Of a stretch of DNA of 55,338 bases, positions 32,184 through 42,161 are shown piece after piece. How positions within the stretch are numbered: position 1 is the stretch's first letter; every line of letters starts with the position of its first letter. The notes beneath the pieces are model-generated. The model did no database searches. It had not been told where the DNA came from and was given only the letters and a program-made list of their open reading frames with translations. Origin of the DNA: Candidatus Pullilachnospira intestinigallinarum. GTDB taxonomy: Bacteria; Bacillota; Clostridia; Lachnospirales; Lachnospiraceae. The stretch lies in assembly GCA_018711275.1 (NCBI GenBank), contig DVIN01000069.1, positions 1 through 55,338 on the forward strand, read 5' to 3'. Position numbers and translations under genes: made by a program.

Positions 32184-33401
32184 CTACTCCATGGATTCCA
32201 GCATATTTTCTATGAAAATCCCGTATCCGCCGGCAGAATCCTGTACAAATACATGGGTTACCGCGCCCACCAGCTTTCCATTCTGCAAAATCGGACTTCC
32301 GCTCATTCCCTGGACGATTCCGCCCGTCTTTTCCAGCAGATTTTTGTCAGTCACATGGATTTCAAAGCTTTTATTGGTATCCTGACTGTTCCAGTCAATA
32401 TCTGTTATTTCGATGGAATATTCCTCCACGTTTCCGTCCACATTACAGAGAATGGAGGCGGGTCCGGTCTGCATTTCCTGTTTCAGTCCGATGGGATACT
32501 CCTCCAGATTCATCTCGCATTTTTCCAGCGAATCCAGCTGTCCCACAATGCCGTTGGAGGTATTTTGCACAATTTCCCCGATCTTCTGACTTTTTTCATA
32601 ATTGATTACTCCGCGCAGCTCTCCCGGATTTCCGTTTTCGCCCTTCTGAATGGAAAGGATCTGGGCATGGTAGAGTTCTCCGTCCTCAATTTCCAGCCGG
32701 GTTCCGGTATCAATATCGCTGATTCCGTGACCCAGAGCCGCGAATTGTCCGTTTCCCGTCACACAGGTGAGAGTTCCGATTCCCTGAATATTATCCCGCA
32801 CCCAGATTCCCAGCTTATAGGTACCGTCCTCCGCCAGCGCCGGCGTCACCGCCAGGGGAATACGTTCCCTTCCCCGCAGCACCTCCAGTTCCATGGTCTG
32901 TCCCCCGCTGTCGGCCACCAGACTGATCAGCCGGTCCTTATCTGAGAGTTCCTCCCCGTTCACCGCGCAGATATAGTCTCCGGACTGTATAATATGCTCC
33001 GCAGGCGACTGCACCACCCCGGAAGCGTCCCGGATCTGCCCGCAGTCAATGACCAGAATCCCCCTGGTCTCCATATAAATTCCCACCGGAGATCCGCTGG
33101 CATAGATTGTCTGCTCCCTGAGGGGAGAGACTTTTACGGTTTTCAGCGGGAGCAGGCCGAAAATCTTAAGTTCCATCCGGTAACTGCCGTTTCCCGAGAC
33201 CTCCACCGCATCCTCGTAGCTGACAAAAGGAAAGTCAAACAGTTCTTCCCAGTCGGGATCCCTGCCGGAAAATACCCGCACCTCGTCGGGGATTTCTTTT
33301 CTGGCCTGCTGAAAAATCAGAACTCCCAATCCCGCCAGCGCCGCCGCCAGAAGAACCCACAGGAATCTCCGGTATCGCGTTGTTGCTGTATGCAAATTCA
33401 T
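32184..33401 (-). CDS. spoIVB: SpoIVB serine peptidase
   Basis: A 405-residue membrane-anchored S55 peptidase made in the forespore. In Bacillus it cleaves SpoIVFA to trigger sigma-K activation. It has an N-terminal helix (about 14-31), a PDZ domain (about 105-190) and a peptidase domain with the catalytic His (ALGHGI) and Ser (GMSGSP). I start at ATG 33401, preceded by AAAGGA; a GTG one codon earlier is possible. It lies between recN and spo0A in the conserved order and probably has its own forespore promoter, since a recN terminator precedes it. Confidence 0.95.
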   Translation of the reverse strand: MNLHTATTRYRRFLWVLLAAALAGLGVLIFQQARKEIPDEVRVFSGRDPDWEELFDFPFVSYEDAVEVSGNGSYRMELKIFGLLPLKTVKVSPLREQTIYASGSPVGIYMETRGILVIDCGQIRDASGVVQSPAEHIIQSGDYICAVNGEELSDKDRLISLVADSGGQTMELEVLRGRERIPLAVTPALAEDGTYKLGIWVRDNIQGIGTLTCVTGNGQFAALGHGISDIDTGTRLEIEDGELYHAQILSIQKGENGNPGELRGVINYEKSQKIGEIVQNTSNGIVGQLDSLEKCEMNLEEYPIGLKQEMQTGPASILCNVDGNVEEYSIEITDIDWNSQDTNKSFEIHVTDKNLLEKTGGIVQGMSGSPILQNGKLVGAVTHVFVQDSAGGYGIFIENMLESME

Positions 33402-33411
33402 CACATCCTTT

Positions 33412-33448
33412 TTGAAAGAAAAGAGGATAACCTTTCGGATACCCTCTT
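33412..33448 (-). terminator. Terminator of recN
   Basis: A 12-bp stem (AAGAGG-arm) with a GAAA tetraloop and following TTTTCTTTC on the minus strand, between recN and spoIVB. Confidence 0.85.
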
Positions 33449-33467
33449 TTAGTATGTGATGATTCGC

Positions 33468-35159
33468 CTATTTCACACTTGTATTTTTTTGTACCTGTGC
33501 CAATTCTTTCATTTCACGGGCACTGCTGAGAACATTGTCCGTGATCTTTGCGCCGCCCAGCATCCGGGCCAGTTCCTGAACAGATCCTTCCCCGGTCAAT
33601 ACCTGGATTCTGGTGGTTGTTTCCCCGTTTTCCACTTTTTTTATAATTTCAAAATGGCTGTCCGCCATAGCCGCGATCTGGGGCAGATGGGTAATGCAGA
33701 TCACCTGATGGTTCTTTGCGATCACCGCCATTTTTTCTGATACCTTCTGGGCGGTACGCCCGCTGATTCCCGTATCAATTTCATCAAAAATCAGGGTCTC
33801 CGTCTCATCCTTATCGGCCATAATGGTCTTGATGGCCAGCATGATTCTGGACAATTCACCGCCCGAAACCACCCGGGACAGAGGCAGCACCGGTTCGCCC
33901 GGATTGGCGGAAATCCGAAATTCGATTTTGTCCCGGCCCCCCGGGGTGTATCCGGACGTCTGCTCAAAGGCAATCTCAAAGACCACATCCAGAAAATTCA
34001 GATCCTGAAGTCCCCTGCGGATGTTTTCCTCCAGGATCTTTGCCTGCTGTTTCCGCTTCCGGGAAAGTGCCTGACAGGCCTCCTGCAGTTCTTTTTCGGC
34101 AGCGGCCGTTTTTTCTTCCAGTTCCTTTTTCCAGGTCTCGTAATTGTAAAGTCTCTCCAGTTCTTCCTGCTTTTTTTCCGCGTAATCCAGCACCTGGCGG
34201 ATGGTGGCGCCGTAACGGGATTTGAGGTGATTGAGCAGGTTCAGCCGCTGTTCCGTCTCATAGAATGTCTCCTCGGGGAAATCCAGCCCGGACATATATC
34301 CGGCCAGCTCCCGGTTGAAATCATTCAAAAGGCCGTCGATATCACTGAGCATGGAAGAAAGCTGCGATAACGGCTGATCCAGCTGAACCACCCGGGTCAG
34401 TTCCTGCAGCGCCCTGCCGGTCTGGGCGGCGGCTCCGCCCTCCGTATCGTAGCCGGTGCGCTCCTGTACATGGGACAGGCTCTCCAGAATCTGTCGGCTG
34501 CCGGACATTTTCCGGTATTGGGCCTCCAGCCGTTCATCTTCCCCGCAGACAGGATCGGCCTCCCGGATTTCATTGATTTCAAATTCCAGGAAAGCGGTTT
34601 CTCTGCGCCGCTGTTCTTCATCCCTGCTGCTTTCCGTAAGCTCCCGGTGCAGCTTCTGCCATCTGACGTAAGCCTCTTTTACCGTGTCCTTTTCCCGGCC
34701 TAAAGCTTCTTTTCCGAAAGCATCCAGAATTTCCAGCTGCTTTTCCTGGTATAATAAGGACTGATGTTCATGCTGCCCGTGAAGATCCAGAAGCAGCAGT
34801 GCCGCCTGACGCACCTGGGCCGCCGTGCAGACCTCTCCGTTCATTCTGCTGATGCTGCGTCCGCCGGTTATTTTTCTGGAAATAATCATCTGCCCATCCT
34901 CCGGCGGACAGCCCAGACGCTCCAGCTTTTCCCTGCATTTTTCATTTTCCACGGAAAACACCAGTTCCACCAGTGCCGGCTGATTTTCATTTCGAATCAT
35001 CTCCCGGGACATTTTTTTCCCCAGAGCCAGACTGATGGAACCGATCAGCACAGACTTTCCCGCTCCGGTCTCACCGGTGAGAATATTCAGTCCCGGACCA
35101 AATTCCACTTCCACATCATCGATGAGGGCCAGATTTTTTACATGTAAATAGGATAACAT
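33468..35159 (-). CDS. recN: DNA repair protein RecN
   Basis: A 563-residue SMC-like ATPase in double-strand-break repair. Walker A GETGAGKS is near residue 29, the coiled-coil arms span about 155-370, and the C-terminal half holds the signature (VVSGGELSRIMLAIK) and Walker B (LIFDEID). AAGGGG precedes the ATG. Follows argR by 54 bp, as in many Firmicutes. Confidence 0.97.
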   Translation of the reverse strand: MLSYLHVKNLALIDDVEVEFGPGLNILTGETGAGKSVLIGSISLALGKKMSREMIRNENQPALVELVFSVENEKCREKLERLGCPPEDGQMIISRKITGGRSISRMNGEVCTAAQVRQAALLLLDLHGQHEHQSLLYQEKQLEILDAFGKEALGREKDTVKEAYVRWQKLHRELTESSRDEEQRRRETAFLEFEINEIREADPVCGEDERLEAQYRKMSGSRQILESLSHVQERTGYDTEGGAAAQTGRALQELTRVVQLDQPLSQLSSMLSDIDGLLNDFNRELAGYMSGLDFPEETFYETEQRLNLLNHLKSRYGATIRQVLDYAEKKQEELERLYNYETWKKELEEKTAAAEKELQEACQALSRKRKQQAKILEENIRRGLQDLNFLDVVFEIAFEQTSGYTPGGRDKIEFRISANPGEPVLPLSRVVSGGELSRIMLAIKTIMADKDETETLIFDEIDTGISGRTAQKVSEKMAVIAKNHQVICITHLPQIAAMADSHFEIIKKVENGETTTRIQVLTGEGSVQELARMLGGAKITDNVLSSAREMKELAQVQKNTSVK

Positions 35160-35213
35160 TTTTTCCCCTTCTTTATCCCCGCAGGCTGCGTATCGGATGT
35201 GCGCGGCCGCGGT

Positions 35214-35672
35214 TTAATCGATACTGTCCAGCATTTTTCTTATTTTTTCCATCAGCAGCAGTGCTTCATCGGCGCTGCGCATGGCGCACATGATCGTATT
35301 GTCTCCGGCAATACACCCCACCAGTTCCTGAAAATTCATCTCGTCCAGGGCGGCGGCTGCCGCCATGGCCATACCTGACACGGTCCGGATCACCAGGATA
35401 TTCTGGGCCAGATCCATGGACTGGAAAGAGGCTTTCAGCACATGGATATATTTCATGCTCATTTCTTCATCCATGTTATGCAGCACCGCATACCGGGAGC
35501 CTCCTCCGGGCTTTGCGATTTTTGTCAGCTTCAGTTCCCTGATATCCCTGGATACCGTGGCCTGGGTCACATGAAATCCGCTCTCGTTCAGCTTCCTGGC
35601 CAGTTCCTCCTGGGTCTCGATATCATACTGGCTGATCAGCCGGATAATCTGTGAATGTCTCTCAAGCTTCAT
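35214..35672 (-). CDS. argR: Arginine repressor ArgR/AhrC
   Basis: A 152-residue regulator. The N-terminal winged helix (about 1-70; VTQATVSRDIRELKLTK is the recognition helix) is followed by the C-terminal hexamerisation and arginine-binding domain (GCIAGDNTIMCAMR). It controls arginine synthesis and breakdown genes, none of which is in the window. Conserved position between nadK and recN. Confidence 0.95.
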   Translation of the reverse strand: MKLERHSQIIRLISQYDIETQEELARKLNESGFHVTQATVSRDIRELKLTKIAKPGGGSRYAVLHNMDEEMSMKYIHVLKASFQSMDLAQNILVIRTVSGMAMAAAAALDEMNFQELVGCIAGDNTIMCAMRSADEALLLMEKIRKMLDSID

Positions 35673-35689
35673 TGGACTTCTCCTCCTGT

Positions 35690-36553
35690 CTAACTGTTGC
35701 TCATCTTCTCCCTGAGTGTCTCAAGAAAGCTGATATTATTGATCTTGATGATTCTTGTGTCCTTTTTGGACCGGGTAATGACGATTCGGTCTCCCGTCAC
35801 CATGGAAACACTGGTATCTCCGTCAAAGGATGCCATGCCGTGTTCCTGACTCTGATCCCGTCCCTCCCCGATTTCCACGGTAATCCGGTCTTCCGGAGAG
35901 AAGACAATACTTCTGGTATTCAGGGTATGGGGAGCCAGGGGAGTCATGAGAATCATGGATGCCTCCGGAGAAATGATGGGACCTCCGGCGGACAGACTGT
36001 ATCCTGTGGAGCCCGTGGGAGTGGAAATAATGATTCCATCCGCCTTATATGAATTCAGAAACGTGTCATTGACATAATTGTTGAAACGCACCACCCGCAG
36101 CGGTCCTTCCCGACCGATGACGATGTCGTTCAGCGCCACATCGCTGACCGCCACCTGGTCGTTTTTATAGACGGTACCGGAAAGCATCATCCGCCGCTCA
36201 ATGGTATAGCGGTCACCCATCAGCCGGTCCAGCGCCGGATAGATGGAGTGCTGATCAATCTCCGCCAGGTACCCCAGGGTACCCATATTGATGCCGAACA
36301 GAGGAATCTCCTTATCCACCACATCCCTGGCAGCCTGCAGCAAGGTTCCATCTCCCCCCAATACGATAATACACTGGGTATCGTCCGGAATCCGGTCAGG
36401 ATCCGTATAATGGTAAGAGCCATTCTGCTCTTCCCCCGTATCCTGCAGCATCAGACATTCTTTCCGGTTGTTGCGGAGATACTCCGCAATCCGATGGGAT
36501 ACCACAAAATTTCTGTCCTTTACGCTGTTGGCTATAATCGTAAATTTATCCAT
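35690..36553 (-). CDS. nadK: NAD kinase
   Basis: A 287-residue kinase making NADP from NAD. It shows GGDGT (in VLGGDGTLLQAARD) and the glycine-rich TPTGSTGYSLSAGGP segment. I start at MDKFTIIANS (ATG 36553), preceded by GCAGGTG; an earlier in-frame start would lie inside tlyA. Four bp separate it from tlyA. Confidence 0.96.
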   Translation of the reverse strand: MDKFTIIANSVKDRNFVVSHRIAEYLRNNRKECLMLQDTGEEQNGSYHYTDPDRIPDDTQCIIVLGGDGTLLQAARDVVDKEIPLFGINMGTLGYLAEIDQHSIYPALDRLMGDRYTIERRMMLSGTVYKNDQVAVSDVALNDIVIGREGPLRVVRFNNYVNDTFLNSYKADGIIISTPTGSTGYSLSAGGPIISPEASMILMTPLAPHTLNTRSIVFSPEDRITVEIGEGRDQSQEHGMASFDGDTSVSMVTGDRIVITRSKKDTRIIKINNISFLETLREKMSNS

Positions 36554-36557
36554 ACTG

Positions 36558-37379
36558 TCACCTGCCGTCCTGTCTGCCTGACAGCTCCCTGTGGGCAGCT
36601 GCCACCACCTGTTCCGCGTCCACACTGCCGGATCCCGTCGTTCCATCCGGAAGCTTTATCAGATGGATCAGATACTCAATATTACCTTCCGGTCCTTTGA
36701 TGGGAGAGAAATCCAGGTGGATCGTATCAAAAGAAATGCTCCGGGCAAAAGAAGCCACTTTTTCAATGACCTCCCAGTGTACCGCCGGATCCCGCACCAC
36801 GCCTTTTTTCCCCACCTTTTCTCTCCCCGCCTCAAACTGCGGCTTGATCAGGCAGACAGCCTGGGCGCCTTCTTCCATCAGATTCCGTACCGGCCCCAGA
36901 ACTTTGGTAAGGGAGATAAAAGAAACGTCGATGGATACAAACTGTACCTGCTCCTCAATATCCTCCGGGGTTACATACCGGATGTTGGTCCGCTCCATGC
37001 AGACCACCCGGCTGTCATTGCGCAGCTTCCAGTCCAGCTGCCCGTGGCCCACGTCCACCGCATATACTTTCCTGGCTCCGTTCTGCAGCATGCAGTCGGT
37101 AAATCCGCCGGTGGAGGCCCCCACATCCATGCAGACTTTATCCGTCAGAGTCAGCCCAAAGCAGGTCATGGCTTTTGCCAGCTTCAGTCCGCCCCGGCTC
37201 ACATAGGGAAGCACATGGCCCCGGACTTCAATCTTCACCGTATCCGGGAACATGGACCCGGCCTTATCCTCCCGCTGACCATCCACAAAAACATTTCCAG
37301 CCATAATCACGGCCTTGGCCTTTTCTCTGGAAGCCGCCAGCCCTCTTCCCACCAACAGTACATCCAAACGTTCTTTCAT
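36558..37379 (-). CDS. tlyA: TlyA-family rRNA (cytidine-2'-O)-methyltransferase
   Basis: A 273-residue protein. It has an N-terminal S4 RNA-binding domain (RLDVLLVGRGLAASREKAK) and an FtsJ-like methyltransferase domain with the SAM motif MDVGASTGGFTDC. Family members methylate 16S/23S rRNA and affect capreomycin sensitivity; the old name hemolysin A is misleading. It overlaps the dxs stop codon by 4 bp. Confidence 0.93.
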   Translation of the reverse strand: MKERLDVLLVGRGLAASREKAKAVIMAGNVFVDGQREDKAGSMFPDTVKIEVRGHVLPYVSRGGLKLAKAMTCFGLTLTDKVCMDVGASTGGFTDCMLQNGARKVYAVDVGHGQLDWKLRNDSRVVCMERTNIRYVTPEDIEEQVQFVSIDVSFISLTKVLGPVRNLMEEGAQAVCLIKPQFEAGREKVGKKGVVRDPAVHWEVIEKVASFARSISFDTIHLDFSPIKGPEGNIEYLIHLIKLPDGTTGSGSVDAEQVVAAAHRELSGRQDGR

Positions 37380-39271
37380 TCTTCTCTCCTGTCCGTATCG
37401 TTATTCTCTTCAAACCATCGCAGTGTCCGGTCCGCAACCGCCTCCGCGTCCATTCCCAGCCGGTGCAGAAGCTCGGGAATACTTCCCTGGGGCACAAAAC
37501 GATCCTCAATGGCGATCACCTGTACCGGCGGCCATTTTTCTTTTCTTTCGGCAGCTTCTGCCAGAACCGCCTCCCCGAATCCGCCGCTTTTTACATTTTC
37601 CTCCAGTGTGACAAATAACCGGTGATCCGCTGCCAGCTGATCCAGCAGTCCGGTATCCAGCGGTTTGACAAACCGCATATTCACCAGCGTCACCCGAAAG
37701 CCCTTCTTCTTAAGAATCTCGCGGGCTTTCTCAGCGATCTTCACCATACTTCCCACTGCCAGCAGGGCAATATCTCCCTCCCGGACAATCACCTCCGCTT
37801 TTCCCCTGCAGACAGGATCCCGATACTCCCGGAGGCCGTCGTAGGCTTCTCCTCTGGGATAGCGGATGGCTACCGGCCCATCCTGACGGATGGCATACTT
37901 CAGCATATCGGACAGCTCCCATTTATTCTTTGGCGCCATCACCGTCATATTGGGCATCATGGAAAGATAGGAAAGGTCGAAACAGCCGTGATGAGTTTCT
38001 CCGTCGCTTCCCACCAGTCCGGCACGGTCCACGGCAAATACCACCGGAAGATTCTGCATACACACATCCTGCAGAATCTGATCCACCGCCCTCTGCAGAA
38101 ATGAGGAATAAATGGCTACCACCGGCCGGAGGCCTCCCAGCGCCAGACCGGCGGCAAATGTCACCGCATGTTCCTCGGCGATCCCCACATCAAACATCCG
38201 GTTGGGAAACATATTTCCAAACCGTTTCAGACCGGTGCCCGGAACCATGGCGGCAGAAATAGCCACCACATCCTTCTCCCGGTCTCCAAATTTGCGCATG
38301 ACCGTGGAAAAGATGTCTGTGTAGGTGGCCTTTCCGTTGGCTTTTGGCAGACCTGTTTCGATCTCAAAAGGAGCTGTCCCGTGAAATCTGGCCGGATGAC
38401 GGACCGCCGGGGCATATCCCTTTCCTTTTTCCGTCAGCACATGCACCAGCACCGGTCCGTCCTTTCTCCTGGCCTCCTGCAACACCTTCACCATCTGACT
38501 GATATTGTGGCCGTCCACCGGTCCCAGGTAAGTCAGTCCCATGTTTTCAAAAAGCATCCCAGGAATTACAAACTGTTTGATACTGTTTTTGGTTTTGTGA
38601 AGGGCATCCACCATTCCCTCCCCCACCCGGGGAATCTTTTTCAAAGCCTGGGTAACGCCGATCTTCAGTTCCGTATAGGAAGCCGCCGTCCGGATATTTC
38701 CCAGATAATTGGACATACCGCCCACATTTTTTGTGATGGACATTTCGTTGTCGTTGAGCACGATAATAAAGTTTTTGTTCAGATCTGCGGCATTGTTCAG
38801 CGCTTCATAAGCCATTCCTCCCGTCAGCGCTCCGTCTCCGATCACCGATATGACCGTAAAATCCTCCCCTTTCAGCTCTCTGGCCCGCACAAGCCCCAGA
38901 CCTGCCGAAATGGAGGTGGAACTGTGGCCCGTATCAAAGGCGTCACAGTCACTTTCCTTTCTTTTGGGGAATCCGCTGAGTCCGTCCGTCTTTCTGAGCG
39001 TGGGAAACAGATCTTTCCTTCCGGTGAGAATCTTGTGGGTGTAAGCCTGATGTCCCACATCCCAGATCAGCTTGTCCTGTGGAAAATTCAGCACCCGGTG
39101 CAGCGCTATGGTCAGTTCCACCACGCCCAGATTGGGTGCCAGATGACCGCCGGTCTCACTTAAAGAACGGATCAGGAACTGGCGAATTTCCTCTGCCAGC
39201 TGATCACATTCCTTAAGCGTCAGTTTCTTCACATCATTTGGCTTTGTTATCCTGTCTAACATCATTTTCAT
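37376..39271 (-). CDS. dxs: 1-deoxy-D-xylulose-5-phosphate synthase
   Basis: A 631-residue thiamine-diphosphate enzyme, first step of the MEP isoprenoid pathway (pyruvate + glyceraldehyde 3-phosphate). DVGHQAYTHK and the ThDP motif GDGALTGGMAYEALNNA are visible, as is the transketolase-like second half. The start may be ATG 39271 or one of two ATGs within the next three codons; GAGGACGG fits the later ones better. Next to ispA, so precursor and prenyl-chain synthesis are coupled. Confidence 0.97.
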   Translation of the reverse strand: MKMMLDRITKPNDVKKLTLKECDQLAEEIRQFLIRSLSETGGHLAPNLGVVELTIALHRVLNFPQDKLIWDVGHQAYTHKILTGRKDLFPTLRKTDGLSGFPKRKESDCDAFDTGHSSTSISAGLGLVRARELKGEDFTVISVIGDGALTGGMAYEALNNAADLNKNFIIVLNDNEMSITKNVGGMSNYLGNIRTAASYTELKIGVTQALKKIPRVGEGMVDALHKTKNSIKQFVIPGMLFENMGLTYLGPVDGHNISQMVKVLQEARRKDGPVLVHVLTEKGKGYAPAVRHPARFHGTAPFEIETGLPKANGKATYTDIFSTVMRKFGDREKDVVAISAAMVPGTGLKRFGNMFPNRMFDVGIAEEHAVTFAAGLALGGLRPVVAIYSSFLQRAVDQILQDVCMQNLPVVFAVDRAGLVGSDGETHHGCFDLSYLSMMPNMTVMAPKNKWELSDMLKYAIRQDGPVAIRYPRGEAYDGLREYRDPVCRGKAEVIVREGDIALLAVGSMVKIAEKAREILKKKGFRVTLVNMRFVKPLDTGLLDQLAADHRLFVTLEENVKSGGFGEAVLAEAAERKEKWPPVQVIAIEDRFVPQGSIPELLHRLGMDAEAVADRTLRWFEENNDTDRREE

Positions 39272-39278
39272 CCGTCCT

Positions 39279-40166
39279 CTATTTTCTGCGGAAAACCAGT
39301 TCCCTCACCAGCTGTCTGAGAAACTCATTTTTCTGCGGCAGGCCATCCAACAGACGGACCGCCTCCCGGGAAATGGTCTCCACATCTTCATTGGCTTTCT
39401 CGAGACCCTGAAGGGTCACATAGGTCACCTTATGATTCTTTTCATCACTCTTTGCCGGTTTCCCCAGTTCCTGGTCGCTGGCCGTCACATCCAGGATATC
39501 GTCCCGAATCTGAAATGCCAGTCCGATTTTCCGGGCAGCTTCCCGGATCACCTCTGTAATTTCTGAATCCGCGCCGGCCAGAATCGCTCCAATCATCATG
39601 GACGCCTCAATGAGCGCAGATGTTTTGTTCAGATAAATATAGTCCAGCATCTCCCGCTCCATCCGGCGGCCTTCGTTGGTGACATCCACACTCTGTCCCC
39701 CCAGCATACCGAAAATACCGGTTTTTTGCGTCAAAACCGCAAAAGCCTTCTCCACCCGGATATCTCCCGGCGATATCCGAAAAGCGCAGGCTGCCGTCTC
39801 ATAGGCATAATTGAGCAGCGCATCCCCGGCCAGGATTCCCATGGCCTCTCCGTAAACCACATGGGTGGTCTGCCTTCCCCGTCTCCAGTCATCGTTGTCA
39901 ATAGCCGGCAGATCATCGTGAATCAGGGACGAGGTATGGATCATCTCCATGGCCGCCATAAACGGTTCCACCGTCTGTTCTTTTCCGCCGAACATCCGGT
40001 AAACTTCTTCCATCAGGATGGGACGCAGCCGTTTTCCCGGAGCCCGCATACTGTAGTTCATCGCCCGGGCCAGATCCGCGGCAAAGCCTTCCTCGGCGGG
40101 AAGATATTTTTCCAGAATCTCCTCCACCCGTTCCCTTCTTTTTTTCAGTTCGTTCTCAAAATTCAC
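39279..40166 (-). CDS. ispA: Short-chain polyprenyl (farnesyl) diphosphate synthase
   Basis: A 295-residue prenyltransferase with the first aspartate motif DDLPAIDND (bacterial DDx4D type) and the second, IRDDILD. It makes farnesyl (or geranylgeranyl) diphosphate for undecaprenyl carrier and quinone synthesis. It overlaps xseB by 11 bp. Confidence 0.95.
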   Translation of the reverse strand: MNFENELKKRRERVEEILEKYLPAEEGFAADLARAMNYSMRAPGKRLRPILMEEVYRMFGGKEQTVEPFMAAMEMIHTSSLIHDDLPAIDNDDWRRGRQTTHVVYGEAMGILAGDALLNYAYETAACAFRISPGDIRVEKAFAVLTQKTGIFGMLGGQSVDVTNEGRRMEREMLDYIYLNKTSALIEASMMIGAILAGADSEITEVIREAARKIGLAFQIRDDILDVTASDQELGKPAKSDEKNHKVTYVTLQGLEKANEDVETISREAVRLLDGLPQKNEFLRQLVRELVFRRK

Positions 40167-40365
40167 TCAGCTCACCATTCTCATTGAGCTTCATCATCTT
40201 TTTCTCCACAGTGTCAATTTTCCCGCTGCAGTACTTCAGAAGCTCCATGCCTTTCTGATAAACCCGGAAGGATTCCTCCAGGGGAATGTCCTCGCTCTCC
40301 AGCCGTTCCACAATCTTATCCAGCTGCGCAAAGGCCTCCTCCACACTCATCTTATTCTCTGCCAT
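40156..40365 (-). CDS. xseB: Exodeoxyribonuclease VII small subunit
   Basis: A 69-residue helical protein with the family pattern SVEEAFAQLDKIVERLES...PLEESFRVYQKGMELL. I start at MAENKMS (ATG 40365), behind GGGAGGA; the open frame extends 20 codons upstream into xseA. It overlaps xseA by 14 bp and ispA by 11 bp. Confidence 0.94.
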   Translation of the reverse strand: MAENKMSVEEAFAQLDKIVERLESEDIPLEESFRVYQKGMELLKYCSGKIDTVEKKMMKLNENGELSEF

Positions 40366-41569
40366 CGGAAGTTCCTCCCTTTTCCGTTCTTTCCACACGG
40401 GCCCGGATTCGTCCGTCCCGGACATGCACGGTCAGCAGATCCTGCGGTCTGACCTGACCGACGCTTTTCACTGTCCGGCCCTCCTTCTCCACATAGGCAA
40501 AGCCCTGATTCAGCTTTTCCAGGGGAGACAGCCCTTTCATTCTCTCAATATAAAGCTGAAGCGTATGCCGCTTTTTCTGAAGAAGCTGTTCCATCCTGCG
40601 GATCAGCTTCTCCTCCGTTGTCAGCAGATACATCCGTTTTTCCCGGATCTGATTTTCCGGACTCAGATATCCCAGCGTCCTGCGGTAGCTCTCCTGCCGC
40701 TGCCGGGCCATGGCGATTCGGGCCGCCATTCCCGTCCGGAGTCTCGCCGAAAGAACATCCATCTTTTCCTGAAATTCCCGGATGTCGAAAACCGCCAGTT
40801 CCGCAGCCGCGGAAGGGGTAGGCGCCCGCAGATCCGCGGCAAAATCCGCAATGGTCACATCTGTCTCATGACCTACCGCCGAGATCACCGGCGTCCGGCA
40901 CTGGAAGATTGCACGGGCCACGGATTCTTCATTGAAGGCCCACAAATCCTCCATGGAGCCTCCTCCTCTTCCCACAATCATCACATCCACTCCCAGCTCA
41001 TCCAGAGCCTCAATGCCCCGGACAATGCTGGCGGCCGCCCCTTCTCCCTGCACCAGAGCGGGATACAGAATGATCTGCACATAAGGATTTCTGCGGCCTG
41101 CGATATTTCGGATATCCTGAATGGCAGCCCCCGTGGGCGCCGTCACCACTCCCAGCCGGCGAATATAGGCCGGAATCGGCCGCTTATACTCCGGGGCAAA
41201 CATCCCCATCTCCTCCAGTTCCTGTTTCAGAGCCAGAAAGCGCTCATAAAGCGCCCCCTCTCCTTCCAGGCGGATTTCTCTGGCGTACAGCTGATAGCGG
41301 CCGTCCCTTTCATAAACACTGACGCTGCCTTTTACCACTACCCGGTCACCGTTTTTCATGGAAAAAGCCAGACCTTTTCTCTGTCCCGCGAACATCACGC
41401 AGGCGATGGCTCCGCCTCCGTCCTTCAGAGAAAAATACAGATGTCCGGAACTGTGGTACTTGCAGTTGGAAACTTCCCCCTGCACGGCAATCCGGTTCAG
41501 CATAAAATCCTGGGTAAACATGTTTTTGATATAATTGTTTACCTGGCTGACAGTATAGACGTTACTCAT
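40352..41569 (-). CDS. xseA: Exodeoxyribonuclease VII large subunit
   Basis: A 405-residue nuclease subunit. It has an N-terminal OB fold (1-100; VSNCKYHSSGHLYFSLKD), a catalytic domain (VITAPTGAAIQDI, GRGGGSMEDLWAFN, HETDVTIADFAADLRAPTPSAAAE) and a helical C-terminal region that binds XseB. It degrades single-stranded DNA. Overlaps nusB by 8 bp. Confidence 0.97.
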   Translation of the reverse strand: MSNVYTVSQVNNYIKNMFTQDFMLNRIAVQGEVSNCKYHSSGHLYFSLKDGGGAIACVMFAGQRKGLAFSMKNGDRVVVKGSVSVYERDGRYQLYAREIRLEGEGALYERFLALKQELEEMGMFAPEYKRPIPAYIRRLGVVTAPTGAAIQDIRNIAGRRNPYVQIILYPALVQGEGAAASIVRGIEALDELGVDVMIVGRGGGSMEDLWAFNEESVARAIFQCRTPVISAVGHETDVTIADFAADLRAPTPSAAAELAVFDIREFQEKMDVLSARLRTGMAARIAMARQRQESYRRTLGYLSPENQIREKRMYLLTTEEKLIRRMEQLLQKKRHTLQLYIERMKGLSPLEKLNQGFAYVEKEGRTVKSVGQVRPQDLLTVHVRDGRIRARVERTEKGGTSDGRE

Positions 41570-41969
41570 CTGTCCTGACCATCCGGCCCAGAAGGCCGTT
41601 TACAAAGGACGGCGTATCCTCTCCGCCGAACTTTTTGGCCAGTTCCACCGCCTCGTTGATGGCCACTCCTGTGGGGACGTCCTCATCGAAAAAGATCTCA
41701 TAAACCGCCAGGCGGAGAATAGAAAGATCTACTTTTCCCATTCTGCTGGTTTTCCAGCCTTTGCTGACCATATTCAGCTTTTCATCAATCTCCGGAAGTT
41801 TTTCACGGATCCGGTTCAGTTTTTCCTGCATATAAATCCGATCCTTCTCCTTCAGATCCGGGATATCCTCGAAATACAGCGTATTCTGCTGTCCCAAATC
41901 CTCGGCAGCGTTAAACTCTGTCATAAACAGCAGCTTGAAAATATTCTCTCTCAGTTCTCTTCTACCCAT
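41562..41969 (-). CDS. nusB: Transcription antitermination factor NusB
   Basis: A 135-residue all-helical protein. With NusE it binds boxA RNA and supports rRNA transcription. The family opening GRRELRENIFKLLFMTEF is at the start, and the end has the typical GVAINEAVELAKKFGGEDTPSFVNGLLGR. I start at ATG 41969 (GGAGGAG 5 nt upstream); longer in-frame starts lack a site. A strong terminator separates it from asp23, yet no clear promoter is visible in the 126 bp between. Confidence 0.96.
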   Translation of the reverse strand: MGRRELRENIFKLLFMTEFNAAEDLGQQNTLYFEDIPDLKEKDRIYMQEKLNRIREKLPEIDEKLNMVSKGWKTSRMGKVDLSILRLAVYEIFFDEDVPTGVAINEAVELAKKFGGEDTPSFVNGLLGRMVRTDE

Positions 41970-42095
41970 TCTCTCCTCCATGTTATCCGTTTTGCAGGCG
42001 GCGGTCTGCGGCCCTTTTCCCGGCAGTCTCCTGACAGCGCACACAAGTTTGCAGGCATCGTACTGCGGGCGCCGTTTTACCGGCTTCCCTCCCGC

Positions 42096-42129
42096 TGAAA
42101 AGAGGGAGTCCCGCCAATGACTCCCTCTT
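42096..42129 (-). terminator. Intrinsic terminator after the Asp23-family gene
   Basis: The perfect 11-bp stem AGAGGGAGTC-arm with an 8-nt loop and TTTTC on the minus strand. It lies between asp23/yqhY and nusB, so expression of the nusB-nadK series needs readthrough or an unseen promoter. Confidence 0.88.
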
Positions 42130-42161
42130 TCTATCTTCTGCGGATATGCCCGCATGTTTCT